NCBI RefSeq assembly: GCF_017355835.1
Contig: NZ_JAFEWF010000001.1
Location: 1,736,001 to 1,800,000 of the forward strand
Source of the DNA: Desertivirga brevis
GTDB lineage: Bacteria > Bacteroidota > Bacteroidia > Sphingobacteriales > Sphingobacteriaceae
Direction of reading: 5' to 3'
DNA length: 64,000 bases
In this document: positions 15,498 to 24,388 of the stretch, in pieces
Layout of the letters: each line of letters begins with the position of its first letter
Numbering within the stretch: position 1 is the stretch's first letter
The notes under the pieces: model-generated
Seen by the model: only the letters and a program-made list of their open reading frames with translations
What the model was told of the DNA's origin: nothing
Database searches by the model: none
Position numbers and translations under genes: made by a program

Positions 15498-18047
15498 TTA
15501 TGGGTTGAAAGTGTCGAAACCTCTGAACATAAAGTAAGAACTTATCCAGAATCCGTTGACCTTTATGGCGTTACGAAGTAACTTCTCCATAAACTTGGTA
15601 TCTCCAAAAGCAGGGTCGGACCTTCTTTTATTCGTAACTATTCCATTATCATACAAGGTATAATCCGCAATCTGAGTTAATGCTACAGGATCGTATCCCC
15701 AGCCGGATTTGTTCGCCCAGCGGTCTTTAAAGCTCAACAAATCCCTATAATACTTCTCTTTTACAAAGCTGGGATCGACTTCTCGGAGACTGCGCTTCTC
15801 CAAGAGATTTACCTTGAGATAGTACAGCAAATGCTCAGAAGGAGCTACCTTATCTGCAAATTCCTTCAATTTATCGGTACTCTTGCTGTTATAGGCATTA
15901 ACCAGCGCATATTTCAATTCGTCGAACGTCTTATACCCCTGATGCGCGTGCATAGGAACTGCTGAAGTTATAAATTTACCTTTCTCATCGATCACCCTCA
16001 TTTTTCCTTCGAAAAAGGTAAGTGCCTGTAGGTTAGACGCACCTCTGTTACCTTGTTCAAAATTTGCAACGTCGTCAAACGGGCCTTTATTCAAAACTTC
16101 ATTTTTAGAGTTGATCACTACATAATGATTTCCTGTTTTAGCTTTATAAAACCCAGTTCCTGATATCCTCTGCAAATCAGCATACAGAAAAGGGATCTGT
16201 ACCTGATTTTTTAGGTTTACTGTACCAAATCTTTTTCCTTTAGCCACAGTCACGGCATAGGTTGCATCTGAAACATCATCGAAATTGCTTTCAATGAGGT
16301 CTACTCTAATTGCGTCGTAAATAAATGGCAGAACAATGCGATTCTTCTCGTCAATCAGGCCATATTTATTCCCTTTCCTGGCGGTTAAATAGCTATGGTT
16401 CCTGGATTCGAAATGCTGCAGGATTTCGTCGTAGGCGAAAGGAACCTGCATAATACCGCTTAGCTCATTCAGCATTCCAACCTTCTTACTTTTATTTCTA
16501 ACCCATAAAAGGGGTTGATGGCTGAAATTGGAAGGACTGATCAAACCCTCTTGGTTATGTAAGTATCCAAATGCACTTATATTCTGTGGAAATAGAACAG
16601 TCTTGCTCTTTTTGTTGAGGAAGTTGTAAGAGACAGAGTCCTTCTCAAGAACAATAAGATTACTTTTTTCAGTGTCGCTATCAATGATCCATCTATAACT
16701 CGCAGGCACGATAACCTGACCGTTTTTATCATAAAGGCCGAATTTCCTGGGTGATGTTGTTGCAACCTTGAGCATTCCTTCTTCTTCCCCAATCCATTCG
16801 AACTTTACCGGAATGATTACTTCATTTTTCAAATTCACCACGCCATATTTTTCTCCCGACCTCACTTTCATAAATTTGTTCAGGCCTCCCTCCCAAAAAG
16901 GGTCCACATCATCATACAGGGGTGGAATTAATGTAGCGCCCGTCTTAGAAATAATTCCTTTTTTATTATTCTTTCCAACGCGCAAACCAAGCGAGCTTTG
17001 CATAATAGAACCGGGATCGTATTCAAAGGGGACAATTAGTTTTCCCTGGAGATTGTATGCCCCTGCCTTTTTATCCTTAACCGCCATCACATACCCTATT
17101 CCATCAGCATATACTCGATCAAACTCTATCCCTGTTTTAACCTTTGCCTCTGTGAAGTAAATGCCATAAAAGTTCCCTTTCTTCACGCTGTAATATCTGT
17201 ATGTCTCATAATTATTTACTGCGTCATTTTCTGCCGGAAAAATAACCTTACCTGCACTATCAATAAGTCCATACTTCCCATCCTTTCTGACAGCCAAACA
17301 GCTAATGGATCTGTAACTGTTATCAAGGATCAAGGATTGAGGTTTTCGCGAATTAGAAAAACTTCTGGGTTTAACATTCCCTGATTCTCCCAGGGGAGCT
17401 ACAAATATGCTATCGTATTCAAAAGGCACAATTTGTTTTCTTTTAAGAACTCCAAATTTCCCCTCCGACTTAATGAGCACCAAATCGCCATATAATTCTG
17501 CTCTCTCAATCTTTTGAGGAAAACTTTTTTGCGTCTCATTGAAGATTATTTGAATTCCTCCCTCTGTTCCTTCAATAAACGTAAGCGTAGGATGGTCGGA
17601 GTAGAGAATTTTATTGTATTGAATGGGGAGCAAAGTTTTACCTGTGCTGGATAATGTTCCGTACCTGCCATTTTTCTTCACCACGTAACTATCGCCCTGA
17701 CTTGTTCCCAGACTGTCGAATTCGATCCGGCCCAGTATTACACCCCTTTTGTTGGCTATCCCGTAAAGCTTATCCTTGATTACTATGAAGCCTTTGGTAG
17801 TTGAAAATATATTATCATAAATAGCAGCTTCTTGAACATCATTTGGCAATACGAATCCATACTTACCATTCTGCTGATAATACCCAGCAGTTGGATTTCT
17901 CTTAGGATCCGGCATTTCAATCGAGACACCGAAACCATCATCCAAACTGATATCACCCTTAATTTCACTTCCCCCTGGGACCTGGGCAATAAGTTGATTG
18001 CAAAATAGCAATGAGGTGGCAAGCAGGAGTAGTTTTATTTCTTTCAT
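15498..18047 (-). CDS. Secreted WG-repeat protein
   Basis: An 849-aa protein with a signal peptide (MKEIKLLLLATSLLFCNQLIAQ). Residues about 50-700 consist of repeated WG (KWG) beta motifs such as GKYGFVLPND, GRYGTLSSTGK, KKGIISKTGATLIPPLYDDV and NKYGLIDEKNRIVLPFIYD. The last 150 residues form a separate helical-looking domain (DELKYALVNAYNSKSTDKL) ending GFDTFNP. WG repeats usually form beta-propeller-like binding surfaces; the ligand is unknown. It lies 113 bp upstream of the 902-aa gene on the same strand, so the two may be co-expressed. The region between its start and the transposase remnant has no clear promoter. Confidence 0.85.
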   Translation of the reverse strand: MKEIKLLLLATSLLFCNQLIAQVPGGSEIKGDISLDDGFGVSIEMPDPKRNPTAGYYQQNGKYGFVLPNDVQEAAIYDNIFSTTKGFIVIKDKLYGIANKRGVILGRIEFDSLGTSQGDSYVVKKNGRYGTLSSTGKTLLPIQYNKILYSDHPTLTFIEGTEGGIQIIFNETQKSFPQKIERAELYGDLVLIKSEGKFGVLKRKQIVPFEYDSIFVAPLGESGNVKPRSFSNSRKPQSLILDNSYRSISCLAVRKDGKYGLIDSAGKVIFPAENDAVNNYETYRYYSVKKGNFYGIYFTEAKVKTGIEFDRVYADGIGYVMAVKDKKAGAYNLQGKLIVPFEYDPGSIMQSSLGLRVGKNNKKGIISKTGATLIPPLYDDVDPFWEGGLNKFMKVRSGEKYGVVNLKNEVIIPVKFEWIGEEEGMLKVATTSPRKFGLYDKNGQVIVPASYRWIIDSDTEKSNLIVLEKDSVSYNFLNKKSKTVLFPQNISAFGYLHNQEGLISPSNFSHQPLLWVRNKSKKVGMLNELSGIMQVPFAYDEILQHFESRNHSYLTARKGNKYGLIDEKNRIVLPFIYDAIRVDLIESNFDDVSDATYAVTVAKGKRFGTVNLKNQVQIPFLYADLQRISGTGFYKAKTGNHYVVINSKNEVLNKGPFDDVANFEQGNRGASNLQALTFFEGKMRVIDEKGKFITSAVPMHAHQGYKTFDELKYALVNAYNSKSTDKLKEFADKVAPSEHLLYYLKVNLLEKRSLREVDPSFVKEKYYRDLLSFKDRWANKSGWGYDPVALTQIADYTLYDNGIVTNKRRSDPAFGDTKFMEKLLRNAIKVNGFWISSYFMFRGFDTFNP

Positions 18048-18185
18048 TTAGGAAGAGTTTAGGAAATCCACAAACAGAACAACTGTCTGATTGTCGATAT
18101 TTTACTTATGTTTAAATTAAAAGTTACAGGAATTTAAATAATTAAATGAATCAATAAGGACTATTAGGTGATTATTAAAGGGCAG

Positions 18186-18501
18186 TAACGTTTCAGAAGC
18201 AATAATCCCTTCGGTGTATGACCGGATACCATACCGCTGTCGACACATAAGGTAAACACTTTGTTAAATAGTGTTTCAAAAGGGAAGCCGGATAAAGTTG
18301 CCTTGTCCTACTAATTGTAGAGTGCCAGGGCAACTCTTCATCTATATCAAATCCAATAAAGTATAAGATATCCATCCGCATAGAGCAGTGCTCTATCAGT
18401 TTTCGATCTGAAGTAATGTTCTCCAAATAGCCAGTAAGTAACAGCTTAAAAAAACCGCTTTCCTCAAAGATTTGGACTTTCAGAAACAGGTATGATTTCA
18501 A
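18186..18501 (-). pseudogene. IS1182-type transposase remnant
   Basis: The frame reads FFKLLLTGYLENITSDRK, then a DILYFIGFDIDEELPWHST segment and ISRTRQLYP, which is the N-terminal hallmark of IS1182-family transposases. After RQLYPASL the frame shifts: the next frame continues FETLFNKVFTLCVDSGMVSG, as expected for the family, and the similarity stops near 18186. Both ends and the catalytic core are missing, so the element is dead. Confidence 0.75.
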
Positions 18502-18817
18502 TAACCTTTCGCTGGCACGGAAGATTTCGAGCTATACGGAGAATCCCTTTCAGTTTTACTCGGCGGATTTCGAGAAGCTAAATTCTGACCAGAGTATTAT
18601 GGCTTTTCATGATTTTCTGGAGCGCAGGAAGGTTAATCCGGAGCTTGTGAATTGGTTTCTGATTATCCAGGGATGTAGTTTTGATTTTACTGATGGTGGT
18701 TCAAAGGCCAGAATGTCGTATGATTATCTGATGTCGCAAATCAAGAACCAGAAGGAGCTTGAATACATTAAAAGGATTTATGCTAATAAGAGAGATAAGA
18801 GGAAACCTCTTTTTTAG
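18428..18817 (+). pseudogene. Truncated gene fragment of unknown family
   Basis: A plus-strand frame is open from a stop near 18425 to TAG 18815-18817. Its protein-like part begins around 18505 (NLSLARKISSYTENPFQFYS), right where the transposase remnant ends, and continues through ATG 18599 to KRDKRKPLF. Because the coherent sequence extends upstream of the only ATG without another start, I read it as the 3' end of a gene whose 5' part was lost at the junction. Family not recognised. Confidence 0.4.
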
Positions 18818-18889
18818 CACTCCAAATTGGTCTCAACTGATTCAACTACGAGACACTCCGTCATCAAAAAAATAGTACTTCCTCCGAGG

Positions 18890-18998
18890 TTTTCCGCCGG
18901 TCACTACGCTCCTTGGTATTTTTTGTTTATTTCCTCCCCCAAGTAAATTTACAGTTGAGCGCGGATTAGCTGCGCTGATCTCGAGTGGGGGAACCTGC
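18890..18998. repeat. Diverged copy of the 110-bp repeat
   Basis: The order of blocks matches the units at 11994-12355: GTCACTACGCTCCTTGG, TTTTTTGTTTA, AAGTAAAT, GCGGATTAGCT, CTGATCTCGAGTGGGGGAA and CCTGC. It directly precedes the right 108-bp copy, as the array precedes the left one. Confidence 0.6.
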
Positions 18999-19003
18999 CG
19001 CTA

Positions 19004-19111
19004 AAAACCTGCTTTATTTCAATATTTCAAAGGTTTTCATTCTGGGAGTCCCGAATTAGTCACCTGTTTTTTCAAGCTGCAAAAGCTTATATAAAAATAG
19101 GAAGTTTTCTG
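19004..19111. repeat. Right copy of the 108-bp direct repeat
   Basis: Same orientation as 12446-12553 and about 91% identical by eye. It lacks the adjoining tRNA fragment. Together the two copies bracket a segment of about 6.5 kb. Confidence 0.85.
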
Positions 19112-19602
19112 AAAAAAAATGAACAATTTCATCAGTTTCTTCCGCACTCCAAATTTGTGTATTTAGAAATCACGGAGTTAGCAATTGACAAGTCTTTTCT
19201 TGTTCCTCTTTATTCAAGGACCGAAGGTGGAAAGATGGAATTATAGAAGTTCAAAGAGAGGAAAATAACCTGGTAGCGAATGCACTTACAAATTTATTTA
19301 AAAACGACAAGCATCGCCGTGTTTCTTCGATTGCGTAAACTTTTTATAAGGGGTGGTTTATCCTTGATTTGGGAATTAAACTTCTACAATAAAGAATAAG
19401 AAACGGACCTTTATCGTTATTTAAATAGTCTTCCCGGCGTAGCGACCCCTTTAATATAATCGTCCTTACTTCAATAATTACCCAGTCTTCTTAACTTCGA
19501 AAAGGACAACTAAAAGATATTTTTATTACTGTTGCTTTTATAAGGATGAAGGTTTTATCTCGCAAATATGATCAATGCTTTTGACGACCTATCATAGTTA
19601 AT
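19112..19602. other. Intergenic region, no gene seen
   Basis: About 490 bp between the right 108-bp repeat and the AbiE operator. No ORF of protein-like character and no convincing hairpin were found. It probably contains decayed sequence from the adjacent element boundary. Confidence 0.4.
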
Positions 19603-19653
19603 GTTCACACTTCTCTCTTGTTCACGTAACGTGAACTTGCTATATTTGTGAAC
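19603..19653 (+). promoter_or_regulatory. abiE promoter with nested palindromic operator
   Basis: The promoter is TTG (19618-19620), 20 bp, then TATATTTG (19641-19648). The perfect 17-bp palindrome GTTCACGTAACGTGAAC (19620-19636) fills the spacer. An outer pair, GTTCACA (19603-19609) and TGTGAAC (19647-19653), is centred on the same base (19628) with equal 10-bp gaps, giving four half-sites. An AAAGGA ribosome-binding site precedes ATG 19666. AbiEi antitoxins are known to repress their own operon through inverted repeats, so this is very likely the AbiEi operator. Confidence 0.8.
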
Positions 19654-19665
19654 AAAGGACTAAAA

Positions 19666-20634
19666 ATGGAGAAGGAAATAGTTTATACGGCCTTGGAAAA
19701 CCTTCCATTTAAAGATCGGTTCAAACCAGGCTGGGAAGAAAACGGCCCTCTAGATGGTGTTTTGAAACTTACGATAAATGGGAAAGAGCAAATATTTCTT
19801 ATTGAAGTAAAAAATGAAATACGCACTCATCATATCGTTCAGCTGGAACAGTATCGCAAGGAATGGAACAATTTCATGCTTTTGGCTTATCGGCTGTTCC
19901 CAAACATCAAAGAGCAGCTCAGGCAGAAAGGAATACCGTACCTGGAAGCAAACGGAAATTTATTCTTAGACAAGGAGGAAACCTTTCTTTTTATTGATAC
20001 CCAAAAAGCCCTGGAACCAGAAAAAAACAGGGGAAATAGGGCATTTACTAAAACAGGATTAAAAGTTCTCTTCTATCTTCTACAAAGGAAGGAGGCCATA
20101 AACTTTACCCATAGGGAACTGGCTGAAAAGGCGAATGTAGCTCTTGGAAATATTCCACAAGTGATCGAGGGTTTAAAGGAAACGGCATACCTTATTTCTT
20201 TGGACAATAAGAATTATATCTGGGAGAATCGAAGATCCCTTCTCGATCGTTGGATTTACGAGTACGGAAGTATTCTCCGCCCCAAATTAATCAAAGAAAG
20301 ATATACGATAAACAGTGACTGGAGGCAGTTGAAGTTAGATTCTGATAAAACTGTTTGGGGTGGCGAGGCAGCTGCGGATTTATTAACAAATCATTTAAGG
20401 CCTGAAAAGTTTCAATTGTATAGTGTTGAGACTCGAATTGACCTTATCAAAAAGTATAGGTTGAAACCCGACCCAATGGGAGAAGTACAGGTATTGGAAA
20501 TGTTCTGGAAGGCGGAGCAATTGTTAACAGCCCCACCTCTTCTTGTGTATGCCGACCTTATTTTAGAGGGAGGTAAAAGGAATAAGGAAACCGCAGACAA
20601 AATATTTCATGACTACATTGAACCAAACTTATAA
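19666..20634 (+). CDS. abiEi: AbiEi-family antitoxin/transcriptional regulator
   Basis: About 322 aa. I start at ATG 19666 because the in-frame GTG at 19648 lies inside the promoter's -7 box, while AAAGGA precedes the ATG. An N-terminal segment (GVLKLTINGKEQIFLIEVKN) has an EVK-type nuclease-fold look. A winged-helix region lies near residues 125-190 (NFTHRELAEKANVALGNIPQ), and the C-terminal domain contains DRWIYEYG and WGGEAAADLLT. This matches the chromosomal AbiEi antitoxin family (formerly DUF2186). It overlaps the toxin gene by 26 bp. It should repress the operon and neutralise the partner nucleotidyltransferase. Confidence 0.8.
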   Translation: MEKEIVYTALENLPFKDRFKPGWEENGPLDGVLKLTINGKEQIFLIEVKNEIRTHHIVQLEQYRKEWNNFMLLAYRLFPNIKEQLRQKGIPYLEANGNLFLDKEETFLFIDTQKALEPEKNRGNRAFTKTGLKVLFYLLQRKEAINFTHRELAEKANVALGNIPQVIEGLKETAYLISLDNKNYIWENRRSLLDRWIYEYGSILRPKLIKERYTINSDWRQLKLDSDKTVWGGEAAADLLTNHLRPEKFQLYSVETRIDLIKKYRLKPDPMGEVQVLEMFWKAEQLLTAPPLLVYADLILEGGKRNKETADKIFHDYIEPNL

Positions 20635-21448
20635 AGAGCTTGCTATTCCGTACTTCAAAGAATGCTTCGACTGCATTGATGAGGTACTGAAAAAACTTGA
20701 TATTCCATATTACCTGATTGGGGTAAGCGCAATTGCTTTGGAGTTGCTTAAAGAGGGAATAAAGCCCAGCCGCGGAACAAAGGATATTGATTTTGCCGTA
20801 ATGATTTCTTCTGTTAACGAGTATGAGCAAATTTCTATTGATTTAGAAGCTAAAGGTTTCACCAAAGTGGCTGCGCCTTGGACATTTTATTCTTCTGAGT
20901 ATAAGATTGTAATTGATCTCCTCCCCTTCGGTGAGATAGAAGAGCAGTTTACAATAAACTTCAATCAACGCCAGACAGATCTTCACTCGCTCGGATTCCG
21001 GGAGGTAATGGAAGAGGCTGTTCCGGTGCAGATTGAAGAAAAAATTGCTAACGTGCCTCCTCTTCCAGGAATGGTGATATTAAAACTGATCGCCTGGAGT
21101 GATCGACCGGAAGAGCGAGAAAACGATCTTTCTGATATTTTAAAGATTGTTGAACATTACTATGACCTCGCGTGGGAAGAAATTGCGGAGGAACATTTTG
21201 ATTTATTAGCGAAGGAACCATTTGATCAAAAACTTATTGCAGCCGAGGCACTTGGAAGAAAATCGCGCTTGTACCTTAAGAAGTCTGAAACGATAGCTAA
21301 CCGGATTCTAAGAGTTCTGGAATTAGAGTTACAAGAGGCATCTATTTCAAACATCGCCAGAGAATGGGCAAGGAAACTGGGCTCAGATGTTTCTTATGCC
21401 TATGCGCTTCTAAAGGCACTTCATAGGGGTTTAATTTATGCAGAATAG
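20609..21448 (+). CDS. abiEii: AbiEii-type nucleotidyltransferase toxin
   Basis: A 279-aa protein with a nucleotidyltransferase fold. GVSAIALELL (about 38-47) is followed by TKDIDFAVM (about 58-66), giving the G-S then D-x-D metal-binding pattern. A later Asp in YKIVIDLLPFG (about 100-110) fits the third carboxylate, and VLKLIAWSDRPEERENDLSDI is typical of the family's helical domain. AbiEii toxins of type IV systems transfer nucleotides to tRNA and give abortive phage resistance. The start lies inside the antitoxin gene (26-bp overlap), so the two are translationally coupled. Confidence 0.75.
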   Translation: MTTLNQTYKELAIPYFKECFDCIDEVLKKLDIPYYLIGVSAIALELLKEGIKPSRGTKDIDFAVMISSVNEYEQISIDLEAKGFTKVAAPWTFYSSEYKIVIDLLPFGEIEEQFTINFNQRQTDLHSLGFREVMEEAVPVQIEEKIANVPPLPGMVILKLIAWSDRPEERENDLSDILKIVEHYYDLAWEEIAEEHFDLLAKEPFDQKLIAAEALGRKSRLYLKKSETIANRILRVLELELQEASISNIAREWARKLGSDVSYAYALLKALHRGLIYAE

Positions 21449-21527
21449 AAAGGGAAACAAGTCTTAGGAAATCAGAACATGTAATGGGTAGAATCCCAGA
21501 AGAAAACAAACGAGCGATAGAGAGAGC

Positions 21528-21791
21528 TTGCGATTTTTGACTCTGCTCTTGGAACGCAGATTTGGAGGAGCTCACTACACTAGTCCTCTTATTAAATTAT
21601 ATGAGGTCAGAAATATCGAATTACCGAAAATCGTTATTGGAAGTTGGCTTTTTCCTGAGTATTGGGGAAAGGGTTATATGCAGGCGGCTTTTGAGTTGTT
21701 AATAGAAATTGCAAAACTATAATTAGGCGTAAAAGCAATACTAGGGCGAACAAAAACAAGAAATATTAAAGAGCGATCTTCATTTTCCTGA
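21528..21791 (+). pseudogene. GNAT acetyltransferase remnant
   Basis: The frame reads GSWLFPEYWGKGYMQAAFEL, the acetyl-CoA binding motif of RimJ/RimL-type GNAT acetyltransferases. It is stopped by TAA at 21720-21722, yet continues in the same frame as LGVKAILGRTKTRNIK, again GNAT-like, until TGA at 21789. The N-terminal half is missing or scrambled. This is a nonsense-mutated relic. Confidence 0.6.
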
Positions 21792-22093
21792 AATAAGAGT
21801 GATAACATTTAGCTCTTTATTAAATAAGTACCACACCAACGTTGTTATTTACTTGCGCTCTGTAAGATGAATATAACAAAACAGGGGAAGCATAAGGAAA
21901 AATTAGGGATGAGTATTTTGGGGATGGTAAAAGCGGCTTCCAACTTTCCCAATCCATAATCAGACTACTTTTCCGCAGATAGTCTAAAATGAGGGTAGAG
22001 ATAGTTTATTAGGTGTTCGGAGAGGACGAAACTGTAATAAAACGATTTTCAAATTTTAGTCCTCAAAATTACTTCGAAAAAGACTTTAAATAG
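21792..22093. other. Intergenic region, nothing recognised
   Basis: A gap of about 300 bp between the GNAT relic and the terminator at 22094. No ORF, repeat or promoter stood out. Confidence 0.4.
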
Positions 22094-22118
22094 AAAAAGC
22101 GAGACAAGCCCGCTTTTT
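22094..22118. terminator. Rho-independent terminator
   Basis: AAAAAGCG (22094-22101) pairs with CGCTTTTT (22111-22118) around a 9-base loop. It works for both strands and lies 20 bp beyond the stop of the minus-strand SPW gene. Confidence 0.8.
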
Positions 22119-22138
22119 AACAAATACTCAATCGAAAA

Positions 22139-22531
22139 CTAATGTGCATGGCTTATATTGCCATCAATGTGATGTTTATGAGAATGTTCTGAGGTTCGTT
22201 CCGTTAATAAACCGGCACCGACCTCTAGAATACCGACTATTAAATGAGGTAAATAGACATATTCATCGAAGTTAAAAATCCATGGAGAGGCGGCAAGGAA
22301 AATACCTAGAATAACGTCCATTGTAAGGTGTCCACTCATAGAAACTGATTTCTTTCCACCTCCCTCGTAGTCAGTCAGGAATGAAAGTACCAGTAAAATT
22401 ATACTTGATGCAATGGCTACCCATTTCGCGCTTTCTACATCAGCGAAGTTGAACAACCATGGCGCCGCGATTAATAATATTCCCGTCATGTAATCTAATA
22501 CTGCGTGGAATTTTCTGCTAATGAATCTCAT
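22139..22531 (-). CDS. SPW-repeat membrane protein
   Basis: A 130-aa integral membrane protein with four predicted helices and two SPW-type motifs, APWLFNF (about 23-29) and SPWIFNF (about 83-89), each after a DYMTG/DVILG-like segment. This is the SPW repeat family, whose function is unknown. The C-terminal 18 residues are His-rich (EHSHKHHIDGNISHAH) and could bind metal. It is monocistronic with a terminator at 22094-22118. Confidence 0.85.
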   Translation of the reverse strand: MRFISRKFHAVLDYMTGILLIAAPWLFNFADVESAKWVAIASSIILLVLSFLTDYEGGGKKSVSMSGHLTMDVILGIFLAASPWIFNFDEYVYLPHLIVGILEVGAGLLTERTSEHSHKHHIDGNISHAH

Positions 22532-23070
22532 AGTATAGATGTTTTAGTGTCAATCTTCTTTATGGAAATCAAAAGCGGTGCCAAACGGGCCTGTAAGGAT
22601 TCTTCACGTAATAATACCTAGTCGGTTATAAAAGCAAGACTAATAGCCCCCCAATAAAAAAGGGCCAGACTTCTCTGACCCTACATCTACCTATGAAAAA
22701 CATTGCTTGGGAGCAATAACATTGGTACTGGCATTTCAGTACTTAAGTTACAGTTATGTGAAATTTCATTACTATTATCAAATTCTACTGACCCCCATAA
22801 TTTCCAGGTATTGTGAACCGAAAATGCTACCGATACCTTCTTCAAACTCTGTCCATATTTCGCTTGATGTCTGGTTTTATATTGTCTACCCTCATAACCC
22901 CTATCTTGGCAAACTTGGCTGAAAAACTGCCGTATTCCGGGTCTTCCCCAATCCACTTACAATGTTTCAAACACGGCATTCAAAGTCTTTAACCCTAAGT
23001 TTATCACGTGGAGGAAGGGTTTGATGTAAAATCTTTGCATTCTCAGGCCCTGAAACATACTTTTGGAGTT
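22532..23070. other. Intergenic region with one hairpin
   Basis: No convincing gene. AGGGCCAGA (22661-22669) and TCTGACCCT (22674-22682) form a hairpin, followed on the minus strand by TTTTT (22660-22656), so it resembles a terminator for a minus-strand transcript from about 22700-22950. The 89-codon minus-strand frame there is not protein-like, so a small RNA or a dead gene are both possible. Confidence 0.4.
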
Positions 23071-23658
23071 ATGAATGGGAAAGTGAAAAGGATTATGCTA
23101 ATGCTAAGATTTGTTTTTTTAGGAATGTTCATTCTGAACGTATACCAGGTGTCCGCCCAGGATTATCTGATCACTTCGGATGGAGACACGCTTACAGGAG
23201 ATGTTAAGGGTATTTCTAATGATGCAATAAAATTCAGAAAAACAGAGGAAAAGAAAGCAACGTGGTTTAAGGCAAGTGAAGTTCAAGAAGCATACGATAA
23301 GCAGGCCAAAACAACTTATGCAGGAAGAATGATTCCGGGAAACTCAAAAAGCATTCTCCTTGTCGTTCTTGAAAAAGGGAAAGTTACTTTATTTGAGAGC
23401 AGTTTCGACTGGCAGTCTTCAACTCCGAATATGGCACCAAGCTTTCATAAATCCCAAAAATGGTATGCAGCAAAGGGTGATAGTGAGCTTGTAGAAGTCA
23501 AAACTAATTCAATCCTCGGAAGCCAGCAGCAGAGGAAGGCAAATCTGAAAAAACTTTTAGATGACAACCCGGAAATTGCTAATAAACTCTCGGTGGACGA
23601 TTTTTCCTTCAAAAGTGTTCGAGAGTTGATAAAAGATTATAATGCACTGCCCCATTAA
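23071..23658 (+). CDS. Secreted hypothetical protein
   Basis: I choose ATG 23071 (or 23095) over the frame's first ATG at 23008, because translation from there gives a normal signal peptide (RFVFLGMFILNVYQVSAQ) and a GGAG-like site lies just upstream. The mature part starts DYLITSDGDTLTGDVKGIS, a beta pattern seen in many Bacteroidota periplasmic proteins in which a promoter-distal DGDTLxG motif is followed by a short beta-barrel-like domain. A Lys-rich C-terminal helix pair follows (RKANLKKLLDDNPEIANKL). Family and function are not known. Confidence 0.6.
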   Translation: MNGKVKRIMLMLRFVFLGMFILNVYQVSAQDYLITSDGDTLTGDVKGISNDAIKFRKTEEKKATWFKASEVQEAYDKQAKTTYAGRMIPGNSKSILLVVLEKGKVTLFESSFDWQSSTPNMAPSFHKSQKWYAAKGDSELVEVKTNSILGSQQQRKANLKKLLDDNPEIANKLSVDDFSFKSVRELIKDYNALPH

Positions 23659-23791
23659 CTGGAAGTGAAGCTTAACGAAAAGCTTTCATAGGGATTTTGA
23701 TTTTCAATAAACTTACCCTTGGAAGAACGTTGGTGCCATTCAACTTACAAAGCAAAAAAGCTTAACCATTGCAACAAGGCTAGAAAGACAA

Positions 23792-24388
23792 ATGCAAGAT
23801 TACATAGATATAGCAAATAAAAACGGGGTTATATTATTGAATCGTGGTAGTTGTCAATTTTGCGGTGCCGAAACCAAGAGGGGGATTCATGAGTGTATTG
23901 AAATATTTAGTCTTGGTTTTCAACTGATTGATTATTCCAAACCTGAGAACCACATTTATCGGTTTTTATCTGTTGACGCTCATACCCTGCAACATCCTGA
24001 GATACATGGTCGGTGGAATAACCATTTTCATCTAACCAGGCAACACTTGATGTTTCATTATCAAATTCAGTGGAATTATAGCTTCTCTCCAAAACTCAGT
24101 AACTATTTAAATCTGTACAAAGCAGGTAAAAGTGAAGAGTATTTAGTTCCTCCAAAAATCTTCGCGCGTGGCAATATTACCGTCACCGACTTAATAAATA
24201 AAGCTGCGAATGAATCAGACTGTCAGGAAATGATAAAGAGATGGGGAATGGAAGTGTATAACTCCTGGAGCAGGCATCATGAAACAGTTGATGGAATTGC
24301 AGATGAATTTATAAAAATTTTACCTTCGCTTAGCCAAAAGGCAGCAATACCGCGGCAAGGTGAAACTGATAAGAAACAAATTATTTAG
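23792..24388 (+). CDS. DUF5946 family protein
   Basis: A 198-aa cytoplasmic protein. CQFCGAETKRGIHEC (about 21-35) is a zinc-finger-like Cys cluster. The conserved block HIYRFLSVDAHTLQHPEIHG, followed by RWNNHFHLTRQHLM, is the signature of the DUF5946 family. The His-rich core suggests a metal site. Function is unknown. It overlaps the start of the next gene by 29 bp, so the two form an operon. Confidence 0.75.
   Translation: MQDYIDIANKNGVILLNRGSCQFCGAETKRGIHECIEIFSLGFQLIDYSKPENHIYRFLSVDAHTLQHPEIHGRWNNHFHLTRQHLMFHYQIQWNYSFSPKLSNYLNLYKAGKSEEYLVPPKIFARGNITVTDLINKAANESDCQEMIKRWGMEVYNSWSRHHETVDGIADEFIKILPSLSQKAAIPRQGETDKKQII

Noticed and set aside
22687..22956. 89-codon minus-strand ORF next to a hairpin
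   Set aside because: No motif, overlaps another ORF on the opposite strand, and no promoter seen; the hairpin alone is not enough to call a gene.
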